DNA from: an uncultured Aquimarina sp.
GTDB lineage: Bacteria; Bacteroidota; Bacteroidia; Flavobacteriales; Flavobacteriaceae
Direction of reading: 5' to 3'
Assembly: GCA_947498815.1 (NCBI GenBank)
Contig: CANMLU010000013.1
Location: forward strand, 80,035-144,034
Length of the DNA: 64,000 nt
The notes below the pieces were generated by a model. The model was not told the DNA's origin, did no database searches, and worked only from the letters and a program-made list of their open reading frames with translations. Both the position numbers and the translations under genes were made by a program. Shown piece by piece: positions 17,283 to 25,241 of this stretch (positions are counted from its first letter, which is position 1; every line of letters starts with the position of its first letter).

Positions 17283-19826
17283 TTATTGAATCGCAATTTT
17301 TTGTGTCATTGATTCTTCACCTTCAGTATCAATTTCAATAAGATATACTCCTTGTTTTAGGGATAACTTTTTCGCTGAAAATTTGTTAACTCCTTGATTT
17401 AATTGAATTTCAGATATTCTTCTACCTGTAATTGAGTAAATGACTGCATTAACATCAAAAGCACTTTTGGCTCCTACATTAATTACAAAACTATCTGCTG
17501 TGGGATTAGGGGTCAATGTTATTGTAGACAATACTCCTTCTTTAGAATTCCCCAATATAGGACTTACTGATCCAAGGTTTACAGTTTTTTGAGCTCTTCC
17601 GCAAGATCCTTCGTAAATTTTCACATTAGAAAAAACAGAAGTATTACCACTCCCTGCATCATTATCATTAACAAATACTAATCGATCCATATTTCCTGTA
17701 TAGAAATTTCCAACGGGAATAGTATACTTAGTAGTACCGCTAGAATAATTATCATAGTTGGTAACCCCATAGTTTTGCGTTCCATGAACTTTAAAATATC
17801 TACTAGAGGTTAAATTGTTATCATCTTCAAAACCAATTCCATGAATTTCTCCCTGAGAAGAACTGCTAAAATCAAATTCTAAAACAGTATTTGCAGTTAC
17901 ATTATAATTCAACAAGATATATTTCCAGGTATTGTTCTGTAAAGATAGCCCTGCTCCTGTATCAACTACCGAAGCATTACCTCCAGAGTCCTGATTAGAA
18001 AATCCTGTAATCTGGAAATCATTAAAGTTGATAGCATCACAAGTTGGGTCTGGACCAGGTCCTCCTGTACCGTTTTGAATAGATACTGCATCTATCGCAA
18101 TATCACTTTGCCATCCGCTTCCTCCAGAACCGGTAACAGCACTAAATCGTAATTTTACACTTGCACTTGCTGCATATGCAGCAAGATCAACATCTGCCTC
18201 ATTCCAATTACTTCCTTGAGCACCGGTTTTACTAAATATGCTTGTCCAACTACCAGAATTATCGGTTCTTGCTTCAACAGTTAAACTATTGATGGCACTA
18301 CCTAACATATGATATTGAAAAGTAAGTCTAGGCGTAGTAAGAGCACTAAGATCTATACATGGAGAATTTAAGATCGCTCTTTTATTAGGAAATCCTGTTC
18401 CATTACCGGATGCTTCAACATAGATATATGAATTTCCATCTGCAGCACTACTTGGCCCCGTACTATTGGAAGGTGTTCCGCCAGAATTAACCGTCCAATT
18501 GATATCATCATTGGCGGTATCCTGCCTCCATGCACCAATATTTCCTTCAAAACTTTCGCTGTAAGGAAAAGTAGACACATCGCCGGTACACACATCTGGT
18601 GTTGGTCCAGGACCACCAGTAACACCATTTGAAATTTCGATTAAGTATTCAAGCGCTAACTTTGCAAATTTTGCAGCATGTGTTGCATTTGGCGTTGGTG
18701 AGCGATCAAAAGTATCTCGTGTTGTATGAATATTAGGGTTACTCTCATTAAATGTAGCTTCAAAAGGAAAGGTAACATCGTATCCTTGCTGTGCCCAACT
18801 GTAATGATCAGAACAACCATAATTACACTGAGAAGTTCCATAGGTCAATTTATGTACTCCAGATGCATTATAAAAATTCATCAATTCAATTAAAAAATTA
18901 TTTAATGTATCGTCATTATAAGAATCTGTGGATACATACACATCATTTGTAGAACCTTTATAGTTGGTCATATCCAATTGCATATAACTTACCACATTAA
19001 CGTTACGTCTTTTATAATCTTCTGCAATTTCTTTTGAGCCTCTAAGTCCAACTTCTTCAGCTGCAAAAGCCATAAACTCCATCGTACGTTTGGGTTGAAA
19101 ATTCATATCGAACAACACTCTTGCAGCCTCTGTAATTGTTGCAATCCCCGATGCGTTATCATCTGCACCCGGGGCATTGTTACTATTACCTCCTCTTGCA
19201 GTAGAATCAATATGACCACCGATGATGACAAATTCGCCTGGTTTTTCTGTTCCGGTTATGGTCATTACTACAGACGGCATATTGGTACTGGAGTGGTTTA
19301 CAATTCTTACGGATACGTCGCTACGCCCAGCAGCAAGACCTTCCCATTTTGTTTTCAAATCCAAAACAGCTTGTCTAGCACTATTGGTGGTATGATATCT
19401 TGTACCGTAATCTTCAAGTTCCTGAATTTGCGCTGCGATATTAAGGTTGTTTACCAAATCAAGACTCTGTCGTACCAAATCTTGCTGTGTAATAGAGAAA
19501 CTTACTCTCTGTGCCCTAGAAGATTTTTGATTTATATTTTGAATTGAAGACAAAGCATTTTTTTCTGAAGTTTCATAAATAAATCCAGGTCCATGAACCA
19601 AAACTTTATGGTGCAATTCTTCTGCGGCATCCAAACTAAGCATTACCGCACTATAACCGTTAACTGAGCTAATAATTTTGATATCCTCGGGATGATCAAT
19701 TTTAAGTCCCTGAGCATCTCTAGTTTGCATCGTCGCAAAAAACATGCTCTTTTGTTCTTGAGCATAGCTAAATGTCAAACAAAGACACAGCAATACCACT
19801 GAAATAATTAGATTAAATTTTTTCAT
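17283..19826 (-). CDS. Secreted M28 aminopeptidase with MAM-like domain and type IX sorting tail
   Basis: 847 residues from the chosen start (19826), which directly opens a signal peptide (MKKFNLIISVVLLCLCLTFSYAQ); an upstream start would add eight residues. After a propeptide comes the M28 domain with zinc ligands in GGHIDS, GADDNASG and the EEVG segment. A MAM or jelly-roll-like domain follows (starting near FPYSESFEG), then a second beta-rich module. The last 75 residues form a type A T9SS sorting domain (PNPTADSF to the terminal QKIAIQ). It is thus predicted to leave the cell through the PorV-linked type IX system and to digest extracellular protein. Confidence 0.93.
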   Translation of the reverse strand: MKKFNLIISVVLLCLCLTFSYAQEQKSMFFATMQTRDAQGLKIDHPEDIKIISSVNGYSAVMLSLDAAEELHHKVLVHGPGFIYETSEKNALSSIQNINQKSSRAQRVSFSITQQDLVRQSLDLVNNLNIAAQIQELEDYGTRYHTTNSARQAVLDLKTKWEGLAAGRSDVSVRIVNHSSTNMPSVVMTITGTEKPGEFVIIGGHIDSTARGGNSNNAPGADDNASGIATITEAARVLFDMNFQPKRTMEFMAFAAEEVGLRGSKEIAEDYKRRNVNVVSYMQLDMTNYKGSTNDVYVSTDSYNDDTLNNFLIELMNFYNASGVHKLTYGTSQCNYGCSDHYSWAQQGYDVTFPFEATFNESNPNIHTTRDTFDRSPTPNATHAAKFAKLALEYLIEISNGVTGGPGPTPDVCTGDVSTFPYSESFEGNIGAWRQDTANDDINWTVNSGGTPSNSTGPSSAADGNSYIYVEASGNGTGFPNKRAILNSPCIDLSALTTPRLTFQYHMLGSAINSLTVEARTDNSGSWTSIFSKTGAQGSNWNEADVDLAAYAASASVKLRFSAVTGSGGSGWQSDIAIDAVSIQNGTGGPGPDPTCDAINFNDFQITGFSNQDSGGNASVVDTGAGLSLQNNTWKYILLNYNVTANTVLEFDFSSSSQGEIHGIGFEDDNNLTSSRYFKVHGTQNYGVTNYDNYSSGTTKYTIPVGNFYTGNMDRLVFVNDNDAGSGNTSVFSNVKIYEGSCGRAQKTVNLGSVSPILGNSKEGVLSTITLTPNPTADSFVINVGAKSAFDVNAVIYSITGRRISEIQLNQGVNKFSAKKLSLKQGVYLIEIDTEGEESMTQKIAIQ

Positions 19827-19933
19827 TTTATATGAGTTTGTGTTAGTCACATAACTTACGTAAAATCAATTTTTAACGAAAATGGCTATACCACAAAATA
19901 ATAACTGTATACACCCGAAATGTTAAAAATTCT

Positions 19934-19965
19934 ATTAAACTTTCATTATTTTTTGAAAGTTTAAT
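19934..19965. promoter_or_regulatory. Palindromic operator overlapping the gbsR-like promoter
   Basis: Perfect 12-base arms (ATTAAACTTTCA and its complement) separated by 8 bases. The right arm begins within the promoter TTG, so binding would block RNA polymerase. The likeliest ligand is the product of the gene it precedes (autoregulation); this is inference. Confidence 0.65.
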
Positions 19966-19981
19966 ATTTTATGTATATTTG
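19953..19981 (+). promoter_or_regulatory. Promoter of the GbsR/MarR regulator gene
   Basis: TTG (19953-19955), 18-base spacer, TATATTTG (19974-19981), a full match to the Bacteroidota consensus. The ATG at 19986 lies only 5 bases after the minus-7 box, so the mRNA is probably leaderless or nearly so. Confidence 0.7.
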
Positions 19982-19985
19982 TATC

Positions 19986-20489
19986 ATGAACTACGATGAA
20001 GCAAAAAACAAATTTATATCTACCTGGGGTTCTTTGGGGACTCTATGGGGGATCAATAAAGCAATGGCACAGATCCATGCGCTTTTACTAATCTCTCCAG
20101 AGCCACTATCAATGGAGGATATTATGGAGGAGTTACAAATATCGCGAGGAAACACGAGTATGAATCTACGCCAATTAATAGATTGGGGTATTGTATTTAA
20201 AGAGAATAAGATGGGCGAGCGAAAAGAATACTTTACTTCTGAAAAAGATGTACAAGAACTAGCAAGACAAATTGCCAAGGAACGCAGTCGAAGAGAGCTC
20301 CAACCCACAATTAAAATTTTAAACGACGTTTCAAACATTAAAGAAGATGGAACAGCAAAGACCAAAGAATTAATAAAACAGACCAAAGCATTACACGAAA
20401 TGGCAGATACGTTGGATATTATGATGAATAAAGTCGTTGGACAAGATCATAATTGGATCACAAAAGCATTGGTTAAACTTATTAAATAA
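19986..20489 (+). CDS. GbsR/MarR family transcriptional regulator
   Basis: 167 residues from ATG 19986; an earlier in-frame ATG at 19971 would lie inside the promoter and is rejected. The winged helix is visible as EPLSMEDIMEELQISRGNTSMNLRQLIDWGIV, followed by a basic wing (KENKMGERKEYF) and a C-terminal dimer helix region. GbsR-type proteins repress osmolyte or envelope genes in other bacteria. The palindrome over its own promoter, and a related half-site pair before the next gene, suggest it controls itself and the downstream cassette. Confidence 0.92.
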   Translation: MNYDEAKNKFISTWGSLGTLWGINKAMAQIHALLLISPEPLSMEDIMEELQISRGNTSMNLRQLIDWGIVFKENKMGERKEYFTSEKDVQELARQIAKERSRRELQPTIKILNDVSNIKEDGTAKTKELIKQTKALHEMADTLDIMMNKVVGQDHNWITKALVKLIK

Positions 20490-20509
20490 GAATTTTGAAT
20501 GTTTAATTT

Positions 20510-20535
20510 AGAAAGGAATAACTTTCTTTTTATTT
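20510..20535 (+). terminator. Weak terminator-like hairpin after the GbsR gene
   Basis: AGAAAG, six bases, CTTTCT, then TTTTATTTTT. The stem is short and AT-rich, so partial read-through into the next genes is possible. Confidence 0.4.
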
Positions 20536-20545
20536 TTAATAATTC

Positions 20546-20563
20546 TTTCAATTTTTTCTGAAA
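20546..20563. promoter_or_regulatory. Second candidate operator, before the membrane-protein genes
   Basis: TTTCA, 8 bases, TGAAA: the same core arms and the same spacing as the palindrome over the gbsR-like promoter, 19 bases before the next start codon. The outer bases are not symmetric, so it would be a weaker site. Confidence 0.4.
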
Positions 20564-20581
20564 CTTTAAAATAAACAAAAC

Positions 20582-20935
20582 ATGAAAATCATTCACAATA
20601 TCAATAAATGGAGTTTTATCATTACACTTCTTCTTTACATAACCATTTACTATGGCCTGATTGCTCAATTTTTTCTCGGATGTATTCAAGTAATTATTGC
20701 TCTCATGCTATTTGTGTTCTGGAAAAAACTCAAGACAAAACCAAAACAACATCTTTTTACATATTCAGGAGTAGCAATTGTATATGGATTACTACTATGG
20801 TTAACAGATATTGTAGATTCCGATTTCGGATTTGTATTTGTTACCATAGTCCCAATGTCTATAGCTGGGTACTTTCTTTTTATAACATGGAAAATCAAAA
20901 AATCAAATAATGAATTTAAATCTCATAGCATATAG
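20582..20935 (+). CDS. Small membrane protein of unknown function
   Basis: 117 residues with four predicted membrane helices (about 10-28, 32-48, 60-75 and 84-103) joined by very short loops, and a basic C-terminus. I do not recognise the family. It is the first gene of a tightly packed set reaching to 23988 and overlaps the next gene by 26 bases, which points to translational coupling. Role unknown; the setting suggests the cell envelope. Confidence 0.7.
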   Translation: MKIIHNINKWSFIITLLLYITIYYGLIAQFFLGCIQVIIALMLFVFWKKLKTKPKQHLFTYSGVAIVYGLLLWLTDIVDSDFGFVFVTIVPMSIAGYFLFITWKIKKSNNEFKSHSI

Positions 20936-21254
20936 CATTTACCTACTTCTCGCTTCTCTTATAATAATCAAAGTTGGATTTATTTGTTATAAAAACGGAA
21001 ACGTATTTGTCACACATTTGATTCCCAATGATAAAGAATTTTGCATAAGGATAAACAACTTATTACTAACAGGGTACTATTTAATTAACATAGGCTATGC
21101 CGTTATTACTTTATCTGGTTGGTCATCAATTAATTCTTTTGAGCAAATGATGGAAAGTATCTCAAAGCAAATCGCGATTATAACATGCATTTTAGCTACG
21201 CTTCATTATTTTAATTTATTCTGGATTACAAAATTTATTAAAAACTTTAAATAA
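20910..21254 (+). CDS. Small membrane protein of unknown function, paralogue of next gene
   Basis: 114 residues, three predicted membrane helices. It shares a pattern with the next protein: an N-terminal helix, then a KNG-aromatic-hydrophobic turn (YKNGNVFV here, FKNGKTFM there), then a G-Y/F-YL-(I/L)NIG segment in helix two. The two are therefore probably paralogues arising by duplication. The start overlaps the preceding gene by 26 bases. Function unknown. Confidence 0.68.
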   Translation: MNLNLIAYSIYLLLASLIIIKVGFICYKNGNVFVTHLIPNDKEFCIRINNLLLTGYYLINIGYAVITLSGWSSINSFEQMMESISKQIAIITCILATLHYFNLFWITKFIKNFK

Positions 21255-21270
21255 TTCTAAATATACTTTT

Positions 21271-21672
21271 ATGGAAACTTCGAAAATTTTTATCGGCTAT
21301 ATTATTTATCTACCTATTGCAATAGCCCTAACCTACTTTGTATCTAAAACCCTTTTTAAAAACGGAAAAACCTTTATGATTGATATTTTTAAAGGAAAAG
21401 ATGATATTGCACTAGCTACAAATCGTTTATTTGAAGTTGGGTTTTATCTATTAAATATTGGTTGGGCTCTATTAATTCTCAAAATTAATCATCGCAATTT
21501 CAATAATACATATCAAAATTTAATAGAAATATTAAGCTTCAAAATAGGTGGTTTCTCAATTTACCTTGGATTAATGTTATTCATCAATCTGTACTTATTT
21601 TTCAGAGGGCGAAAAAAATCAAATAGAAAATCTCAAGTTGTTACTCAGAAATTACAACAACCTCAATCTTAA
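21271..21672 (+). CDS. Small membrane protein of unknown function, paralogue of preceding gene
   Basis: 133 residues, three predicted membrane helices and a basic, Gln-rich cytoplasmic tail (RGRKKSNRKSQ onward). It resembles the preceding protein in the FKNGKTFMIDIFKGKDD and GFYLLNIGWAL blocks. Spacing to the preceding gene is 16 bases and to the methyltransferase 35 bases, consistent with one operon. Function unknown. Confidence 0.68.
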   Translation: METSKIFIGYIIYLPIAIALTYFVSKTLFKNGKTFMIDIFKGKDDIALATNRLFEVGFYLLNIGWALLILKINHRNFNNTYQNLIEILSFKIGGFSIYLGLMLFINLYLFFRGRKKSNRKSQVVTQKLQQPQS

Positions 21673-21707
21673 AATATTTCTTTAATCTCAACTAAAAACA
21701 ACAAGAT

Positions 21708-22589
21708 ATGAGCACGCTTACGATACTGCATAAACTAAAACTTAGAAAATCTGCAACCAAAGAAAAAATCATTCGGTTTTATGATGAAGCTACCGAAGAT
21801 TATGAGTTCTGGAGTAAAGATTTTAATATGCACTTTGGGTATTATATTCCTTTTAAAACCAATCTATTTAAAAGAGATTCAATGCTCAATGAAATGAATC
21901 AACAAGTATTTGATCGATTACAGGTTCCAAAAAAGAATTCGCTGGTGGCAGATCTTGGATGCGGTATCGGTGGTGCTATACGATATGGATTACGAAAATA
22001 TCCATTACTTAACATCATAGGAGTTACACTTTCTCCCTTTCAGGTCAAAGAAGGTAATAAGAGACTCAAGAATATGAACGGACTCATTCTTGGAGAAAAC
22101 TATTGTCATACTTCGTTTACATCGAGTAGTGTTAATGGTGCTTATGCCATCGAAAGTTTTTGTCATTCCGGGCACGGCAAACCCGCCCTACAAGAAGCAT
22201 ACAGAATATTAAAACCGAACGCCAAACTGGTAATTACCGATGCCTTTATTAAAAAAGATGAAGAGCAATTATGTATTGGGAGCACATATTGCTATGAACA
22301 GCTGTGCAAAGGTTGGAGCCTCGAAGGACTTGGAAATATTGAAAAGATGAAAGAAACATTGAAAGAAATAGGTTTTAGCAACATTACCATCGAAGACGTT
22401 TCTTTTAGAGTTGCTCCTTCCGTTTTACATGTACCCTTCGCTATAACAGGATTTATCATTAAAAAATTGTTTCGAAAGGAAACCTTAAAACCCCAAAGCT
22501 GGAAAAATCTGAAAGGCTCTTTATTTGCATTGCTTTCGGGATTACACATGAAAAGTTTCGGATATTATATCATTACAGCAGAAAAATAA
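21708..22589 (+). CDS. SAM-dependent methyltransferase, sterol/tocopherol/cyclopropane type
   Basis: 293 residues, class I fold. SAM-binding motif I is ADLGCGIGGAIRYGL (about residues 82-96); EGNKRLKNMNGL and the GAYAIESFCHSG segment follow. The HFGYYIPF region upstream of motif I is typical of the family acting on lipid-like substrates (sterol C-methyl or tocopherol methyltransferases, cyclopropane synthases). A lipid or quinol substrate is inferred from that and from neighbouring membrane proteins. It stands 17 bases before the TIGR01777 gene. Confidence 0.85.
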   Translation: MSTLTILHKLKLRKSATKEKIIRFYDEATEDYEFWSKDFNMHFGYYIPFKTNLFKRDSMLNEMNQQVFDRLQVPKKNSLVADLGCGIGGAIRYGLRKYPLLNIIGVTLSPFQVKEGNKRLKNMNGLILGENYCHTSFTSSSVNGAYAIESFCHSGHGKPALQEAYRILKPNAKLVITDAFIKKDEEQLCIGSTYCYEQLCKGWSLEGLGNIEKMKETLKEIGFSNITIEDVSFRVAPSVLHVPFAITGFIIKKLFRKETLKPQSWKNLKGSLFALLSGLHMKSFGYYIITAEK

Positions 22590-22606
22590 CCTCAAAAACC
22601 CTACAA

Positions 22607-23518
22607 ATGACAAAAATAGTAATCGCAGCAGGAACCGGTTTTCTAGGAGAAATACTTACAGAATATTTTAAAAATAAAGTGGATAAAATTATTATTCTTA
22701 CGCGAGGAAAGAACTGTATTAAAAATAATATTCACTACGTACACTGGGATGCCAAAACTCTAGGGAGCTGTAAAAATGAGTTGAATAATGCAGATGCTCT
22801 CATTAATATGACTGGTAAATCTGTAGATTGTAGGTACACGCAAAAAAATAAAGATTTAATACTGCGTTCAAGAGTAGATTCTACGGCTATTTTAGGCGAA
22901 GCGATTAAATTATGTCAAACCCCTCCTAATACATGGCTTAATTCTTCTACTGCAACAATATATCGTCATTCATTAGATATGGAAATGGACGAAATCCATG
23001 GCGAAATCGGAACAGGATTTTCTGTTAGCGTTGCCACATCATGGGAAAAAACTTTTTTTGATCAAAAAACTCCAAAAACCAGAAAAGTAGCACTAAGAAC
23101 TTCTATCGTTTTAGGCAAGAATGGCGGTGCCTTGCAGCCTATTCTTAATTTGACTAAAATTGGATTTGGAGGAAAACAAGGCCACGGCAGTCAAAAAATA
23201 AGTTGGATACACGAATTGGATTTTGCAAGAAGTATTGATTTTATTATCGAAAATCAACATATTCAAGGTGTTATTAATATTGTCGCTCCAAAGCCAACTA
23301 TCAATACTATATTTATGAAAACCTTAAGAAAAGTTATAAAAGTACCTATTGGGATTCCCTTGTCAAAATCGTTACTCAAAATTGGAGCAGGAATTATCAA
23401 TACCGAAACCGAACTCATACTCAAAAGTCGAAACGTAGTCCCTACAAAGCTTCTCGAAAATGGATTTCAATTTTCATTTCCTGATCTTGAAACTAGCTTA
23501 TCCAATCTTACACATTAA
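22607..23518 (+). CDS. TIGR01777 family NAD-dependent epimerase/dehydratase-like protein
   Basis: 303 residues. An extended SDR Rossmann fold starts with VIAAGTGFLGE, includes NMTGKSVDCRYT, and ends in the DUF1731 C-terminal domain typical of TIGR01777 (formerly called SulA-like in some genomes). The substrate is unknown. In flavobacteria such genes are often next to SRPBCC proteins, as here (5 bases to the next gene), and in some genomes next to photolyase genes, which are absent here. Confidence 0.88.
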   Translation: MTKIVIAAGTGFLGEILTEYFKNKVDKIIILTRGKNCIKNNIHYVHWDAKTLGSCKNELNNADALINMTGKSVDCRYTQKNKDLILRSRVDSTAILGEAIKLCQTPPNTWLNSSTATIYRHSLDMEMDEIHGEIGTGFSVSVATSWEKTFFDQKTPKTRKVALRTSIVLGKNGGALQPILNLTKIGFGGKQGHGSQKISWIHELDFARSIDFIIENQHIQGVINIVAPKPTINTIFMKTLRKVIKVPIGIPLSKSLLKIGAGIINTETELILKSRNVVPTKLLENGFQFSFPDLETSLSNLTH

Positions 23519-23523
23519 AGCAT

Positions 23524-23988
23524 ATGACTACCATACACCTCAAAACCAAAATTAAGGCACCAATCAAAAAAGTTTTTGATCTATCCAGAAGTATTGATTT
23601 TCATTTACATTCTGCCAAAAGAACAAAAGAAAAAGCTATTGATGGTATTACATCCGGATTAATTGGATTAAATGAAACAGTGACCTGGAAAGGCAAACAT
23701 TTCGGGTTTTATCTTAAACATCAAAGTAAGATCACCTCTTTTGATTCTCCTTATCACTTTACAGACGAAATGATAAAAGGCCACTTTATATCATTTAAAC
23801 ATCAACACTTATTTCGCAAAACAAAATATGGAACAGAAATGATTGATATATTAACATACGAAACTCCCTATGGTATTTTCGGGAAAATTGCCGATAGCCT
23901 GATGTTAAAAACTCATTTGACTGAATTTCTCATGTTCCGAAACCAACACATAAAGTTACATTTAGAGGAAAAAAAGGACACCCAATAA
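23524..23988 (+). CDS. SRPBCC family protein (COG4276-like)
   Basis: 154 residues, START/SRPBCC helix-grip fold: an N-terminal strand TTIHLKTKIKAPIKKVFDLS, middle strands with WKGKHFGFYLKHQSKIT, and a long C-terminal helix. The fold holds a hydrophobic ligand in its cavity; the ligand is unknown. It is the last gene of the cassette, 5 bases after the epimerase-like gene, and shares with it a probable common pathway. Confidence 0.85.
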   Translation: MTTIHLKTKIKAPIKKVFDLSRSIDFHLHSAKRTKEKAIDGITSGLIGLNETVTWKGKHFGFYLKHQSKITSFDSPYHFTDEMIKGHFISFKHQHLFRKTKYGTEMIDILTYETPYGIFGKIADSLMLKTHLTEFLMFRNQHIKLHLEEKKDTQ

Positions 23989-24107
23989 CTATTACAACTT
24001 CTATTGTAAGTAGCCATAAACAGGACAACTTACTATTGATTCGTTAAAGCATTTATAAGATTCAACTTTTTATCCTATTTTTGGTGAACACAACAATAAA
24101 AAAAATA

Positions 24108-24662
24108 ATGCCAACAAACACCATAGACCCCAACTCATGGATTGATAAGTATAGTGATTATCTATTTAATTATACTATTGTAAGAGTTGATGATAGAGAA
24201 ATTGCACAGGATCTCGTGCAAGAAACTTTCTTTGCCGGACTTAAATCCATGAAAAATTTTAAGGGAGAAGCTAGCGAGCGAACCTGGCTAATTTCAATTT
24301 TGAAAAGAAAAATAATTGATCATTACCGCAAAATTAATAGCAATAAAGGCAAAGCTGAGGTACGCATTAATTATTCTGGTGATTCTGAAACTGAAGGTGA
24401 TTGGTTAGAAGAACGTGTAGCAGATCCCTATGACAAGAATGCAGAAGGAGATTTAGAAAATGAAGAATTAGGACTGGCCATTCATAATTGTATGGGTAAA
24501 TTACCCGAAAAACAAGCAACAATTTTTAAAATGAAAACAATTCAAGGTTTTGACACTGAAGCTATTTGTAATGAATTCGATATTACTGCGTCTAACCTAT
24601 GGGTTATAATACATAGAGCTCGTACAGCAATGGCCGAGTGCCTAGAAAAAAACTGGTTTTAG
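24108..24662 (+). CDS. ECF-type RNA polymerase sigma factor
   Basis: 184 residues from ATG 24108. The longer frame with a TTG start at 24081 is rejected because a minus-7 box TATTTTTG (24076-24083) covers it. Region 2 is visible as IAQDLVQETFFAGLKSMKNFKGEASERTWL, and region 4 as LPEKQATIFKMKTIQGFDTEAICNEFDITASNLWVIIHRARTAM. A Glu-rich linker joins them. The next gene, 10 bases away, encodes a small Hx3Cx2C protein that is the likely anti-sigma partner. Confidence 0.93.
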   Translation: MPTNTIDPNSWIDKYSDYLFNYTIVRVDDREIAQDLVQETFFAGLKSMKNFKGEASERTWLISILKRKIIDHYRKINSNKGKAEVRINYSGDSETEGDWLEERVADPYDKNAEGDLENEELGLAIHNCMGKLPEKQATIFKMKTIQGFDTEAICNEFDITASNLWVIIHRARTAMAECLEKNWF

Positions 24663-24671
24663 AGTAAGAAT

Positions 24672-24926
24672 ATGAGTAATAAGAAAGGAATTTTTGTAAG
24701 CTGTTCTGATGCGAATCACTTTTGTGATAAGAATCAATATAAAGAAGCTACTTTTTGGGAAAAAGTAAAGTTAAATATTCATTTAATCTATTGTAAAGCC
24801 TGCAGAAAATATTCTGGAAACAATGCAAAATTAACTAAGCTAGTTAAAGACCCAAAGGTTATTAGTATTAATGAATATGAAAAGAATGCAATGAAAGAAC
24901 GACTAAAACAAAAAATGAATGAATAG
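24672..24926 (+). CDS. Small zinc-binding anti-sigma-like protein
   Basis: 84 residues, no membrane segment. H37-LIY-C41-KA-C44 matches the Hx3Cx2C motif of zinc anti-sigma (ZAS) domains, and Cys11, His16 and Cys18 lie upstream. Placed 10 bases after the ECF sigma gene, it is best read as a soluble anti-sigma factor; because Cys ligands are redox-sensitive, oxidative release of sigma is a plausible but unproven mechanism. Homologues near gcvP may be mislabelled in databases as glycine dehydrogenase fragments. Confidence 0.75.
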   Translation: MSNKKGIFVSCSDANHFCDKNQYKEATFWEKVKLNIHLIYCKACRKYSGNNAKLTKLVKDPKVISINEYEKNAMKERLKQKMNE

Positions 24927-24986
24927 ACTCTATGAGTTTATACTAATCAAAAATACCCCAAAATAAAAAAGTATCTGAATATTGTA

Positions 24987-25241
24987 ATGAAAACTACTAA
25001 TAAGTTATTTGTAACCTGCGAAGAAGCAAAACACATTTGCGATAAAAACCAATACGGCGAGGCTTCTATAATTGAGGTTATAAAACTAAATGTTCGTTTA
25101 ATCTATTGTAAAGTCACACGAGCATATTCAAAAAGGAATACAAAACTTACCAAAACAATACATAAGTCAAATATTCATACCATTAGTGCCTCTCAGAAGA
25201 AAGTAATGAAACACCAATTACATAAAGAACTATCCAAATAA
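24987..25241 (+). CDS. Paralogue of the anti-sigma-like protein with lost zinc ligands
   Basis: 84 residues, collinear with the preceding protein without gaps (shared CDKNQY, EA, KLN, LIYCK, YS and KLTK). His37 is replaced by Arg and Cys44 by Thr, while Cys11, His16, Cys18 and Cys41 are kept. It therefore probably no longer binds zinc in the same way and may have a different regulatory trigger or act as a decoy. It overlaps the convergent UbiA-like gene by 12 bases. Confidence 0.72.
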   Translation: MKTTNKLFVTCEEAKHICDKNQYGEASIIEVIKLNVRLIYCKVTRAYSKRNTKLTKTIHKSNIHTISASQKKVMKHQLHKELSK

